Assembly: GCF_026339955.1 (NCBI RefSeq)
Contig: NZ_JAPEPW010000001.1
Span: 4,521,001 to 4,585,000, forward strand
Origin: Streptomyces sp. NBC_01549
GTDB lineage: Bacteria > Actinomycetota > Actinomycetes > Streptomycetales > Streptomycetaceae
Direction of reading: 5' to 3'
Length of the DNA: 64,000 nucleotides
The stretch's first letter is position 1; the number at the start of each line of letters is the position of its first letter. The notes below the pieces were generated by a model, which was not told where the DNA came from, searched no databases, and worked only from the letters and a program-made list of their open reading frames with translations. Positions 42,741 through 51,565 of the stretch are shown one piece after another. The translations under genes and the position numbers were made by a program.

Positions 42741-43634
42741 TCAACCCTTCACTCCGGTGAGCGTGACGCCCTCGACGAATGCCTTCTGTGCGAAGAAGAA
42801 CACGAGGATCACGGGGGTCATGACCAGCACGGTCGCGGCCATGGTGAGGTTCCAGTCGGTGTGGTGCGCGCCCTTGAACGACTCCAGGCCGTAGGAGAGG
42901 GTCCAGGCGCCGGGGTTCTCGGAGGCGTAGATCTGCGGGCCGAAGTAGTCGTTCCAGGCGTAGAAGAACTGGAAGAGGGCCACGGCGGCGATGCCGGGCT
43001 TCGCCATCGGCAGGACGACCTTCAGCAGGGTCCTCAGGTCCCCGCAGCCGTCGACCTTCGCCGCGTCGAGGTACTCGTTCGGGATGGTCATCAGGAACTG
43101 GCGGAGCAGGAAGATGGAGAACGCGTCGCCGAAGGCCATGGGGATGATCAGCGGCCACAGCGTGCCGGACAGGTCCAGCTGTTTCGCCCAGAAGAGGTAC
43201 ATCGGGATGATGACGACCTGCGGCGGCAGCATCATCATCGAGATGACCAGCATCAGGGACAGGTTCCGGCCCCGGAAGCGGAACTTGGCGAGGGCGTAGG
43301 CGACCGGGATCGACGACACGACCGTCAGGGCGGTGCCGGCACCGGCGTACAGCAGGGTGTTCTTCCACCAGGTGAGGAAGCCGGGGGTGTCGAAGACCTT
43401 CTTGTAGTTGCCCCACTCCCAGGTGTGCGGGATCAGATCGCGGCTGAGTGCCTGCGAGTCGCTCATCAGGGAGGTCAGGAGGACGAAGACGAAGGGCAGG
43501 ACGAAGAAGAGGGCGGCGGCGACGCCGAGGGCGTGGATCGCGACCCACTCCAGGAGGGCCTTGCGGCGGGCGGTGCGCTCGGCGGGCGAGACCGGGGCGC
43601 GCAACTCCACGGGCTTGTCGAGTACTTGTGTCAT
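42741..43634 (-). CDS. Carbohydrate ABC transporter permease (MalG type)
   Basis: A 297-residue inner-membrane subunit with six predicted helices. The ATPase-contact motif is EYLDAAKVDGCGDLRTLLKVVLPMAKPG (parts: DAAKVDGCG, LPMAKPG). C-terminal VTLTGVKG is the usual MalG ending. It sits five bases downstream of the MalF-type partner. No ATPase gene is in the operon; Streptomyces sugar importers of this class share the MsiK ATPase encoded elsewhere. Confidence 0.95.
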   Translation of the reverse strand: MTQVLDKPVELRAPVSPAERTARRKALLEWVAIHALGVAAALFFVLPFVFVLLTSLMSDSQALSRDLIPHTWEWGNYKKVFDTPGFLTWWKNTLLYAGAGTALTVVSSIPVAYALAKFRFRGRNLSLMLVISMMMLPPQVVIIPMYLFWAKQLDLSGTLWPLIIPMAFGDAFSIFLLRQFLMTIPNEYLDAAKVDGCGDLRTLLKVVLPMAKPGIAAVALFQFFYAWNDYFGPQIYASENPGAWTLSYGLESFKGAHHTDWNLTMAATVLVMTPVILVFFFAQKAFVEGVTLTGVKG

Positions 43635-43639
43635 GGGTG

Positions 43640-44581
43640 TCAGTCACCTGCCTGGATGAGACCGCCCCGGCGCCGCATCAGGAACGCGGTGAACACCATG
43701 GACAGGGCGAACAGCACGAGCGCGACCACACAGGCGGAGCCGTAGTCGAAGCGCTGGAAGCCGAGGTTGTAGACGAGCTGCGGCAGGGTGAGCGTCGACT
43801 TGTCGGGGTAGCCGGGCTCGAACTGCGTGCCGGCGCCCTGGATGACGCCCGACGCGACCTTCCCGGCGATGAGCGGCTGGGTGTAGTACTGCATGGTCTG
43901 GATCACGCCGGTGACCACGGCGAACATCACGATCGGCGAGATGTTCGGCAGCGTGACGAACCGGAACCGCTGCCACGCCGAGGCGCCGTCCAGCTCCGCC
44001 GCCTCGTACTGCTCCGTCGGTACGTCGAGCAGCGCGGCCATGAAGATGACCATCAGGTCGCCGATGCCCCACAGAGCGAGCAGGGTGAGGGCCGGCTTGG
44101 ACCAGGTGGGGTCGTTGAACCAGCCGGGGGCCGGGATGCCGACCTTCTCCAGGATCGAGTTGACCGGTCCCGTACCGGGGTTGAGGAGAAAGGCGAAGGC
44201 CATCGTCGCGGCGACGGGCGGGGCGAGGTAGGGGAGATAGAAGAGGGTGCGGAAGACGCCCGTGCCCGTCCTTATCTTCGTGATCAGCAGGCCCACGCCG
44301 AGTCCGAAGACGACCCGCAGGCTGACCATGACCAGCACCAGCCACAGGGTGTTGCGCAGCGCGGGCCAGAACAGCGGGTAGTGCTCGAAGACGTAGGTCC
44401 AGTTCTTCGTCCCGCTCCACGTCGGCGGTTTGAAGCCGTCGTAGTGCATGAACGAGAAATAGACGGTCGAGATCAGCGGATAGGCGAAGAAGACCGCGAA
44501 GCCGATCAGCCACGGCGACATGAAGGCGAGGGTGCGCAGTGCCGATCGGCGCCGCTTCGAAGCCAGAGTGACGGTGCTCAT
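43640..44581 (-). CDS. Sugar ABC transporter permease (MalF type)
   Basis: A 313-residue membrane subunit beginning with a basic segment and SPWLIGFAVFFAYPLISTVYFS (parts: WLIGFAVFFAYPL), then six helices with the coupling motif EQYEAAELDGASAWQRFRFVTLP (parts: EAAELDGAS). It ends RRRGGLIQAGD. It lies between the binding protein (9 bp away) and the second permease (5 bp), a compact transport operon. Confidence 0.95.
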   Translation of the reverse strand: MSTVTLASKRRRSALRTLAFMSPWLIGFAVFFAYPLISTVYFSFMHYDGFKPPTWSGTKNWTYVFEHYPLFWPALRNTLWLVLVMVSLRVVFGLGVGLLITKIRTGTGVFRTLFYLPYLAPPVAATMAFAFLLNPGTGPVNSILEKVGIPAPGWFNDPTWSKPALTLLALWGIGDLMVIFMAALLDVPTEQYEAAELDGASAWQRFRFVTLPNISPIVMFAVVTGVIQTMQYYTQPLIAGKVASGVIQGAGTQFEPGYPDKSTLTLPQLVYNLGFQRFDYGSACVVALVLFALSMVFTAFLMRRRGGLIQAGD

Positions 44582-44590
44582 GGTCGTGGG

Positions 44591-45928
44591 CTACTTCGCC
44601 TGCGCGATGTCCGTGTCGATCTGCGCGGCGGTCGTCCGCAGACCCGCCTTCAGATCCTTCGCCTTGCCGCTCTCGTAGTCGTATCCGAACTGCTGGATCG
44701 TCACGAGGTACGTACCGCCGTTGATGGACGCGGGAGTCGTCGTCGAGTTCGGGTTCGACGCGATGTCCAGGAACGTCTTGAAGCGCGGGTCGTACTTCAG
44801 CTTCGGCGACTTGAGCGCGGCCAGCGTCGAGGGCACATTGTGAATGGCGTTGGCGAAACCGACCACCGCGTCCGTGTCCGTGGTCATGTATTTGACCAGT
44901 TCCCAGGCCGCGTTCTGCTTCTTGCTGGTGGCCGCGATGCCCGCGATGGTGCCGGTGATGTACCCCTTGCCGTACTGGTCTGCCTGGTCGTCGGGAACGG
45001 GCAGCGGGGCGACGCCGATCTTGAAGTCCGGCTTGGCGTCCTCGGCCATGCCGAGCCGCCATTCGCCGTCCAGCTGCATGGCGACCTGGCCGGTGTGGAA
45101 GGGGTGTTTGGGGCCCCATTCGTCACCGAGCTTGGAGCGGTACTTCTCCAGCTTCTGGTAGCCGCCGAGTTCGTCGACGAGCTTCTTCTGGAGGGTGAAT
45201 CCGGCGGTGAAAGCGGGGTCCTTGGCGAGGGTCGACTTGCCGCTGCTGTCGAAGTACGTCGGGGAGAACTGGCCGAAGTAGTGCTCGGTGGTGGTCTCCC
45301 AGCCGTGGTAGGTCGGCATGAAGCCAAGCTGGGAGTAGGAGTCGCCCTTGGAGACGGTGAGCTTCTTGGCGTCCGCCTCGAATTCGGACCAGGTCTTCGG
45401 GGGGCTGGAGATCCCGGCCTTCTCGAACGCGTTCTTGTTGTAGTAGAGCCCGTACGCGTCACCGAGCAGCGGCACCGTGCAGCGGTTGCCGTCGAACTGG
45501 GTGTACTCGTTCATCGCCTTCGGGAAGGTCGTCGCCGGGTCGATCTTCGCCTTCTTGAAGAAGGGGTTGAGATCGACGAGCGCGCCGGAGGAGCAGAACT
45601 TGCCCACGTTGTTGGTGGTGAAGGAGGAGATCACGTCGGGAGCCTTGTCGCCGCCGGAGCGCAGGGCCTGGTTGATCTTGTCGTCGGTCATGTTGGCGAC
45701 GATGTTGACGTGGATGTTGGGGTGCGTCTTCTCGAAGCCCGCGACCAGGGCCTTCACGCCCGCGATCTCGCCGGGCGCGCTCCAGGCGTGCCAGAAGTTG
45801 ATTGTCGTGTCCTTGGAGGCGTCGTCGCTCGCGCCCGAGGACGACTGGCCGGTACAGGCGGTGGTGAGGAGGGCGAGCGAGGCGGAAGCGGCGAGAGCAG
45901 TGGCGACTTTCCTGGATATTCCGGGCAT
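44591..45928 (-). CDS. Extracellular sugar-binding lipoprotein
   Basis: A 445-residue family 1 solute-binding protein with a lipoprotein signal (ALAASASLALLTTAC, lipobox LTTAC), then the domain start TTINFWHAWSAPGEIAGVKAL, FEKTHPNIHVNI, PDVISSFTTNNVGKF and AYGLYYNKNAFEKAG. These are typical of binding proteins for oligosaccharides. The ATG at 45928 has ggagat upstream. It is separated from the ROK regulator by 118 bp, so it may have its own promoter. Confidence 0.93.
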   Translation of the reverse strand: MPGISRKVATALAASASLALLTTACTGQSSSGASDDASKDTTINFWHAWSAPGEIAGVKALVAGFEKTHPNIHVNIVANMTDDKINQALRSGGDKAPDVISSFTTNNVGKFCSSGALVDLNPFFKKAKIDPATTFPKAMNEYTQFDGNRCTVPLLGDAYGLYYNKNAFEKAGISSPPKTWSEFEADAKKLTVSKGDSYSQLGFMPTYHGWETTTEHYFGQFSPTYFDSSGKSTLAKDPAFTAGFTLQKKLVDELGGYQKLEKYRSKLGDEWGPKHPFHTGQVAMQLDGEWRLGMAEDAKPDFKIGVAPLPVPDDQADQYGKGYITGTIAGIAATSKKQNAAWELVKYMTTDTDAVVGFANAIHNVPSTLAALKSPKLKYDPRFKTFLDIASNPNSTTTPASINGGTYLVTIQQFGYDYESGKAKDLKAGLRTTAAQIDTDIAQAK

Positions 45929-46046
45929 GGCGGGATCTCCCTAGGGCAGGGCGGGGGCGGTGGTGTTCGCGGGACGGTTCGCGGAGCGGGGGAGTCGGTC
46001 GAGGGGTGGGGCTCGGTGGCAGGTCGGACTCGGTGGCGGGCGGGAC

Positions 46047-47270
46047 TCAGCGGGAGGTGTCGAAGACCTCGTCGCGGGTGGCCGCCAGCGCGCTCTCCAA
46101 CGCGCCGCGCAGCACGGGGTGTTCGTGTACGTCGCCGACCACGAGGCGCGGTCGCGAGGCGGCCAGCTCCTCCAGCTCGGCCTGCACCAGGACGCGCAGC
46201 GGTTCGCCGCCGGCGGTGAGCGAGGCGCCGCTGAGCACGACGAGTTCGGGGTCGAGCACGGAGACGAGTGAGGCGAGACCGGTGGCGAGACCGGTCGCGT
46301 ACGTCTCCAGGAGCCGCAGGTGCGGCCCCTCGTTGATACGGGCGGCCTGTTCGACGAGGGCGGCGGCGACCTCGGCGTAGGGCCCGGCCGGCACCGGCTG
46401 GATGCCCAGCTCGCGGGCGAGCTTGGGGATGGCCTGGGAGCCCGCCAGCTCCTGGTAGCCACCGCTGTTGGCCTTGGTCACCTGGCGTACGAGGGGTGCG
46501 CCGGGCACGGGCAGGAAGCCGACCTCGCCCGCGCCGCCGGTCCAGCCGCGGTGCAGTCGCCCGCCGAGGACGAGGGCGGCGCCGAGGCCGCCCTCGTTCC
46601 ACAGCAGCACGAAGTCCTCGTGTCCCCGCGCCGCCCCGAGCCGCTGCTCGGCGATGGCCACCAGGTTGACGTCGTTCTCGTACTCGACGGGCATCGGCAG
46701 CGTGGCCGCGAGCTCGTCGAGGATGCTGGGGGAGTGCCAGCCGGGCAGGTGGGAGGCGTACCGCAGGCGGCCGGTGTTGGGGTCGAAGGCGCCGGGTGTG
46801 CCGATGACGAGCCGGTGGACGTCGCCGCGGGCCAGCCCCGCCGCCTTCACCGCGCCGTCGAGGGCGTCGGTGACCTGGCGTACGACAGGGTGCGCGGGGT
46901 GCCGGCCCGGGGTGGGCAGCTCGTACTCGCCCACGGTGCGGCCGGTGACATCGGCGACGGCGGCGAGGATGCGCGCAGGGGTGACGTCCAGGCCCGCCGC
47001 GTGGGCGGCCCTCGGATTGACGGCGTACAGCTGGGCGTTGGGACCCGGCCGGCCCTCGCTCGTGCCGGTGGCCAGCACGAGTCCGGCGGCCTCCAGCCGG
47101 GCGAGGAGCTGGGAGGCGGTGGGCTTGGACAGCCCGGTCAGCTTCCCGATCCTGGTCCGCGAGAGCGGTCCGTGCGCGAGCAGCAGATCGAGGGCGGCGC
47201 GGTCGTTCATGGCGCGCAGGACGCGCGGGGTGCCCGGCGTACCGGCGGATCCTGCCATGTTTGTCGACAC
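46047..47270 (-). CDS. ROK-family transcriptional regulator
   Basis: A 407-residue sugar-responsive regulator. The N-terminal winged helix (NDRAALDLLLAHGPLSRTRIG, then LTGLSKPTASQLLARLEAAG) is followed by the ROK ASKHA fold with AGLDVTPARILAAVADVTG, VIGTPGAFDPNTGRL and LWNEGGLGAALVLGG. The zinc-binding Cys cluster of canonical ROK kinases is not evident, as in many repressor-only members. It heads the sugar operon and has a palindrome 70 bp upstream of its start that is probably its own binding site. Confidence 0.92.
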   Translation of the reverse strand: MSTNMAGSAGTPGTPRVLRAMNDRAALDLLLAHGPLSRTRIGKLTGLSKPTASQLLARLEAAGLVLATGTSEGRPGPNAQLYAVNPRAAHAAGLDVTPARILAAVADVTGRTVGEYELPTPGRHPAHPVVRQVTDALDGAVKAAGLARGDVHRLVIGTPGAFDPNTGRLRYASHLPGWHSPSILDELAATLPMPVEYENDVNLVAIAEQRLGAARGHEDFVLLWNEGGLGAALVLGGRLHRGWTGGAGEVGFLPVPGAPLVRQVTKANSGGYQELAGSQAIPKLARELGIQPVPAGPYAEVAAALVEQAARINEGPHLRLLETYATGLATGLASLVSVLDPELVVLSGASLTAGGEPLRVLVQAELEELAASRPRLVVGDVHEHPVLRGALESALAATRDEVFDTSR

Positions 47271-47340
47271 CTGCCTTTCAACTGCCCAGTCGCTCAGCTT
47301 CCCAGGGTGGCCGCGGGGAAGTCCACTGCAAGATCATTGT

Positions 47341-47355
47341 TAGGAAGGTTTCCTA
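47341..47355. promoter_or_regulatory. Probable ROK operator
   Basis: TAGGAA-GGT-TTCCTA is a perfect 6-bp inverted repeat with a 3-base spacer, about 70 bp before the ROK start. It has the TTAGGAAA-type half-site reported for ROK regulators, so autoregulation is likely. Confidence 0.6.
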
Positions 47356-47476
47356 TTGGTGGGAGGACGGTAGGCCGCGGGCCTCGGGGGCGTCAAGAGA
47401 AACCACCCCCGAGGCAACAGAGTCGTTACCTGGGCCGGAGGTCCGCACCTCGCCCCGGGCCTGCCCCGGACGCACG

Positions 47477-47522
47477 AAGTCGCCCCCGCCGCGGACGAAT
47501 CCGTCTGCGGCGGGGGCGACTT
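47477..47522 (-). terminator. Strong terminator of the secreted-protein gene
   Basis: AAGTCGCCCCCGCCGC (47477-47492) pairs perfectly over 16 bp with 47507-47522 around a 14-base loop. It lies 30 bases after the stop of the gene at 47553. Confidence 0.8.
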
Positions 47523-47552
47523 GGGGTGAGCCGGGTGAGGGCCCGTCCTCGG

Positions 47553-48389
47553 TTACCTCACGTCGACGTAGTCGCCCGTGGCCGTCGCGGCGCCCGTGGT
47601 GGCCGTACCCGCGAACCGGTAGCGGAAGGAGCCGTCCGCCGAGGCCTTGACCGTGGTGGTCAGGGCGCCCTTGGCGGCGGAGGTCACGGGCTTGACCGTC
47701 TTGTAGGCGGTGGCGTTCTTGGCCTTGAACTGGAGGACGACCGGCTGGCCCGTGTAGCCGGAGTACTTGGTGGTCTCCCAGTCGGCGCGGGTCAGCGCGC
47801 CCTTGACGGTGAGGGTCTGGCCCTTCTTCACCGGCCCGGGGGTCGCGTCGGTGGTGAGCTTGGCGGCGCGCTTGACCTGTGTGGTGCCGAGGCCGCCCCA
47901 CATGCCGTAGCCGTACTCGAAACTGAGGTGGTCGCCGGAGTCGTCGGTGGTCGAGGTGCCGCGGCCGTAGAAGCCGGCCACCTTCCAGGTACGGGCGTCC
48001 GACGCGCTGTAGAGGTAGTCCTGCGGCTCGATGGCGATGACCTCGGTGCAGGAGTTCGTGACCGTGGTGGCGGTCGTGGAGGCCGTGGTGCAACTCGGTA
48101 TGTCGTCCGACTCCATCTCGTTCTGCATCTTCGAGAGCGACGATCCGCGGTAGAGCGCGATGCCCGCGATGTTCGTCTTGTTGTCGATGACGAGGTCGGC
48201 CGGGTGGGTCAGGGTGTACGTGATCGGGGCCTTCACCGTGCTGGTGGTGCCGACAACGATCGCCTTGCCGTTGTTGACCACCACGTTGGAGAAGGTGAGG
48301 TCCGGCGTGGCGGCCGATGCGGACGGCACGGCCAGGGCGGACAGCGCCAGGACACCGGAAACGGCGGCGCCGATGGCGAACTTGCGCAT
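47553..48389 (-). CDS. Secreted protein with two beta-sandwich domains
   Basis: A 278-residue exported protein. A clear signal peptide (MRKFAIGAAVSGVLALSALA to PSASA) is followed by an N-terminal domain (DLTFSNVVVNNGKAIVVGTT) with two Cys (DIPSCTTAS and VTNSCTEV), probably a disulphide, and a C-terminal Ig-like module (GPVKKGQTLTVKGALTRADW through SADGSFRYRFAGT) typical of Streptomyces secreted proteins. No enzyme motif or anchor was seen. It is a single gene between a divergent unknown gene and its own strong terminator. Confidence 0.8.
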   Translation of the reverse strand: MRKFAIGAAVSGVLALSALAVPSASAATPDLTFSNVVVNNGKAIVVGTTSTVKAPITYTLTHPADLVIDNKTNIAGIALYRGSSLSKMQNEMESDDIPSCTTASTTATTVTNSCTEVIAIEPQDYLYSASDARTWKVAGFYGRGTSTTDDSGDHLSFEYGYGMWGGLGTTQVKRAAKLTTDATPGPVKKGQTLTVKGALTRADWETTKYSGYTGQPVVLQFKAKNATAYKTVKPVTSAAKGALTTTVKASADGSFRYRFAGTATTGAATATGDYVDVR

Positions 48390-48682
48390 GGATTCCCCAC
48401 ATTCGAAGCGGGCCCCTGGGCGTGGAGCTCCAGAACAAGGGCCCGCTGTTGGGGCGACAGCAGACGGCCGCCGGATGTGGCCGAAATGCGGGGGGCCTGT
48501 CGAGGGTGCCTCCGCAGGCGCGTCACGGCTTCGTCACGATCGACAGATGTACAGGTGGGAGGGGGTGCGAAGCTTTGGGTTGATCTATGCAGCCAAGGGC
48601 GGTAATGCGACGCCGGAGGGGGATGGTGACGGGGTCGATATCCGGTCACCTTCACAGGTTCTTGTTCATAGGATCCGGCCGC
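48390..48682. promoter_or_regulatory. Divergent intergenic region
   Basis: It separates the secreted-protein gene from the plus-strand membrane-protein gene. I see no gene, operator palindrome or RNA in it. Confidence 0.35.
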
Positions 48683-49294
48683 ATGAGAGTGAACCGTTTG
48701 GAGCGAGGCGGCGGCATCATGAGGCCCGTGAAGCTGCTCATGGCGTGCTGGCGCGCGGCCGTGGCCAAGTGCGTGTCGCTGGCGCTCACCATGATGCTCA
48801 TCGACCTTGTGAACGACGGTTTCACATGGGATTCCGTGAGCGGGGAAGTGGTCTTCGCCCCTCTGGTGTGGGGGATCCTCACGCTCGCGGTGGCGCTCGT
48901 CGGGGTGTGGTCGCTGCGGCGGCGGGCCGGTGCGGCCGGCATCGCGCTCTCCGTCGAGGCGCTGGACGACCGGCAGACGCACGTACTGCGCCCGGCGCCG
49001 GTCTCGGACGGCTGGCAGGAGCGGGTCCGCGAGGAACTGGCGGCATCGGAGCGGGCGTTCCTCGTCGCCGGGAAGGGCCACGAGGAGATCCACTTCCGGT
49101 GGCGTCCCGGGCGGGGGAAGCAGTCCGTCTGTGGATCGATGTCCTTCGACGCGCCCTCGGGAGAGGCCGTCCTCGACGTCCGGGACGGTGAGGGACTCCT
49201 GGGGGTGGCCGGACTGGGCAATGGGTCCTCGTTCGCCGCGGTGTGTCAGATAGCCGAGGCCACCGGGCTGGAGTCCGCGACCGCCCGTGGATGA
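48683..49294 (+). CDS. Unknown protein with two N-terminal membrane helices
   Basis: About 203 residues. A basic start (MRVNRLERGGGIMRPVKLL) is followed by a helix (CVSLALTMMLIDLVNDGF), a short external turn, a second helix (WGILTLAVALVGVWSLRRR) and a cytoplasmic domain of about 120 residues (DGWQERVREELAASERAFLV, HEEIHFRWRPGRGK). No family was recognised. ATG 48683 has AGGA nine bases upstream; GTG 48689 and ATG 48719 are alternatives. Confidence 0.6.
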   Translation: MRVNRLERGGGIMRPVKLLMACWRAAVAKCVSLALTMMLIDLVNDGFTWDSVSGEVVFAPLVWGILTLAVALVGVWSLRRRAGAAGIALSVEALDDRQTHVLRPAPVSDGWQERVREELAASERAFLVAGKGHEEIHFRWRPGRGKQSVCGSMSFDAPSGEAVLDVRDGEGLLGVAGLGNGSSFAAVCQIAEATGLESATARG

Positions 49295-49342
49295 GCCGTC
49301 GTGGTGCGGCGTCCGGTGTGTCCTACGCCGTCGTGAGCCGCC

Positions 49343-49963
49343 TCAACCCTCCAGGAACGGAGCCGTCTCGAGGATCGGGTACGGGGCGGGGAGCGGGAGC
49401 GGATCGCCCAGGGCGACCTTGATCTCGGAGTCGTAGTACGCCTCCGTGGGGTCGTCGCCGGGCAGGACCGGGTCGGTGTAGCAGTGGGCCGTCTTGGCGT
49501 TGCGGTTGATCAGGACGTAGACGGGGACGCCCGCGGCGGCGTAGGTGCGCAGCTTGGGGCCGGTGTCCGTCTCGTGGTTGGTGGAGGTGACCTCGCCGAC
49601 CAGCGCGATCATGTCGATGGGGTACCAGCCCCTGTGGGCTCTGAGGTACGACTCGTCGAGCTCGCTCGGCTTGCGGCGGCGGACGTAGAAGTCAGGGATG
49701 AGCAAGGACATGGTGGTGCCGTCCCTGTGGGCTGCTCGGTAGCCGTTGCCCATGCCCACCAGACGGTGTCCGGCGACGCGGAACTGGAAGAAGAGCTCGC
49801 CTGTACCGTCGTTGTGGTTGTCGTTCGGTGCCGGTGGCACGATGGCCATCCCCTCGACGTACTCGGGTCGAATCGGCGTCTGTGACGCCTCCTCGATCGC
49901 GATCAGCAGATCGATGGGGTCCTGCTGCGTCATGACCGGCTCCGTGATGGGTTCGGCGCTCAT
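49343..49963 (-). CDS. Uma2-family (PD-(D/E)XK) putative endonuclease
   Basis: A 206-residue protein of the Uma2/DUF820 family. Motifs are the Glu in RPEYVEGMAIVPP, LLIPDFYVRRRK with the catalytic Asp, and ALVGEVTSTNHETDTGPKLRTYAAAGVPVYVL with Glu and the trailing Lys (quoted parts: ALVGEVTS, GPKLRTYAAAGV). Such proteins are abundant in Streptomyces, and their true substrate is unsettled. The ATG at 49963 has a ggag motif eight bases before it, better than the in-frame start 18 bases upstream. Confidence 0.85.
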   Translation of the reverse strand: MSAEPITEPVMTQQDPIDLLIAIEEASQTPIRPEYVEGMAIVPPAPNDNHNDGTGELFFQFRVAGHRLVGMGNGYRAAHRDGTTMSLLIPDFYVRRRKPSELDESYLRAHRGWYPIDMIALVGEVTSTNHETDTGPKLRTYAAAGVPVYVLINRNAKTAHCYTDPVLPGDDPTEAYYDSEIKVALGDPLPLPAPYPILETAPFLEG

Positions 49964-50182
49964 CGCTGTTCTCCTCGCCACGTCGATGCCAGGCTACGCC
50001 CGCTCCGGGTGCCGCGGCAGAACCATGGAGCACCGATACGCCGTCCGACCTGGGAACGGCGTGAGCGTTCACTCGAACGAGCGTGCTGAACCGTTACGGC
50101 GGCCAAGGTGTCGTACAGGCGAGGAGGCGGCGCCCGGAACACCCGGGTGCCGCCCCCTTTCGCCTTCTCGTACGGTCGGGGC

Positions 50183-51292
50183 CTACTTCGGGGCGCTCGA
50201 CGGGGCCGGGATCGAGGCGGGGGCCGGGATGGGGGCGGTCGCCTCCGACTGAGGGGAGGCCGGGTTCCCCAGGGCCGACGGGGCCGCCACCGCGGACGTC
50301 GGGTCGACGGGCTCCTCCTCGGGCAGTGCCGTGGGGCCGCCGACGATACGGATGTCCGCGGCGTCGAAGGCGCGCTTGATGCGCCAGCGCAGTTCACGTT
50401 CGACGCTCATCGCCTTGCCGGGCATCGTCTTGGCCGAGACGCGGACGACCATCGAGTCGAGCAGGACGCTGTCGAGGCCGAGGACCTCGATCGGACCCCA
50501 GAGGCGCTCGTTCCAGGGCTCTTCCTTGGTCATCGCCTCGGCGACCTCGTCGAGGGTGCGTTTCACCTTGTCCAGGTCCTCGTTCGCGCGGACCGTGACG
50601 TCGACGCCGGCCGTGGCCCAGCCCTGGGAGAGGTTGCCGATGCGCTTGACCTCGCCGTTGCGGACGTACCAGATCTCGCCGTTGTCGCCGCGCAGCTTGG
50701 TGACGCGCAGGCCCACCTCTATGACCTCACCGGAGGCGACGCCCGCGTCGATCGTGTCGCCGACGCCGTACTGGTCCTCCAGGATCATGAAGACGCCCGA
50801 GAGGAAGTCCGTGACCAGGTTGCGGGCGCCGAAACCGATCGCCACACCCGCGACACCGGCGGAGGCCAGCAGCGGGGCCAGGTTGATCTGGAACGTGCCC
50901 AGGATCATCAGCGCGGCGGTGCCCATGATCAGGAAGGACGCCACCGAGCGGAGCACCGAGCCGATGGCCTGCGAGCGCTGCCGGCGGCGCTCGACGTTCA
51001 CCAGCAGGCCGACCAGGGCCGTGCCGTCGACCGCCTGGACCGTGCGGGTCATGCGGTCGATGAGCTTGGTGATCGCCCGCCGCACCACCACTCTGAGCAC
51101 CCCCGCGACCACCAGGATCAACAGGACGCGCAGACCGATCGCCAGCCACGTGGACCAGTTCTGCTCGACCCAGCCGGCGGCGTTGGTCGCGCTCTGCTGG
51201 GCGTCCTGAAGCGTGGCGGTCGTCGGGTCCGTCGTCGCCGAGGGGGACGGCGACGGGGTGGACCCCAAGGCCGACAGGGCGGTCAAGAACAC
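50183..51292 (-). CDS. Small-conductance mechanosensitive channel (MscS family)
   Basis: A 369-residue channel that opens on membrane tension to release solutes. After a short external Ser/Pro/Thr segment it has helices WLAIGLRVLLILVVAGVL and FLIMGTAALMILGTF. The pore helix is LLASAGVAGVAIGFGARNLV, then SGVFMILEDQYGVGDTIDAG and VTVRANEDLDKV in the MscS beta domain. It ends with a Pro/Ala-rich tail. The GTG at 51292 is preferred because GGAGG lies eight bases upstream; the open frame before it is non-coding. Confidence 0.92.
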   Translation of the reverse strand: MFLTALSALGSTPSPSPSATTDPTTATLQDAQQSATNAAGWVEQNWSTWLAIGLRVLLILVVAGVLRVVVRRAITKLIDRMTRTVQAVDGTALVGLLVNVERRRQRSQAIGSVLRSVASFLIMGTAALMILGTFQINLAPLLASAGVAGVAIGFGARNLVTDFLSGVFMILEDQYGVGDTIDAGVASGEVIEVGLRVTKLRGDNGEIWYVRNGEVKRIGNLSQGWATAGVDVTVRANEDLDKVKRTLDEVAEAMTKEEPWNERLWGPIEVLGLDSVLLDSMVVRVSAKTMPGKAMSVERELRWRIKRAFDAADIRIVGGPTALPEEEPVDPTSAVAAPSALGNPASPQSEATAPIPAPASIPAPSSAPK

Positions 51293-51565
51293 GGTAGGTA
51301 CCTCCAGGCGTAGCGGTCTGCCCGCGGCTCGGGGACAAGTGAGGGCAGCGGCGGGCAGAACCACCACACTAACGGGGCAACGCGCGAGGCTCGTTGCAAT
51401 GTTCGGGGGAGAGACCGTACTCACCTGGGGATGAAAGAGGGTGTGGTCGAAAACACTCCCAGCCCGTTACCGGGACATGGTGGCGCTTCCACCAGGCAAG
51501 AGGGGAGACTGACTGCAGATCGTCCCGGCGCGAGCCACGCGCCGCCGGCGTACAAGGAGGCATCC

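Noticed and set aside
43448..46219. Very long plus-strand open frame opposite the sugar transporter genes
   Set aside because: It is antisense to three unmistakable genes (two permeases and a binding protein). High GC leaves few stops, and the translation is Arg/Gly/Val-rich without motifs.
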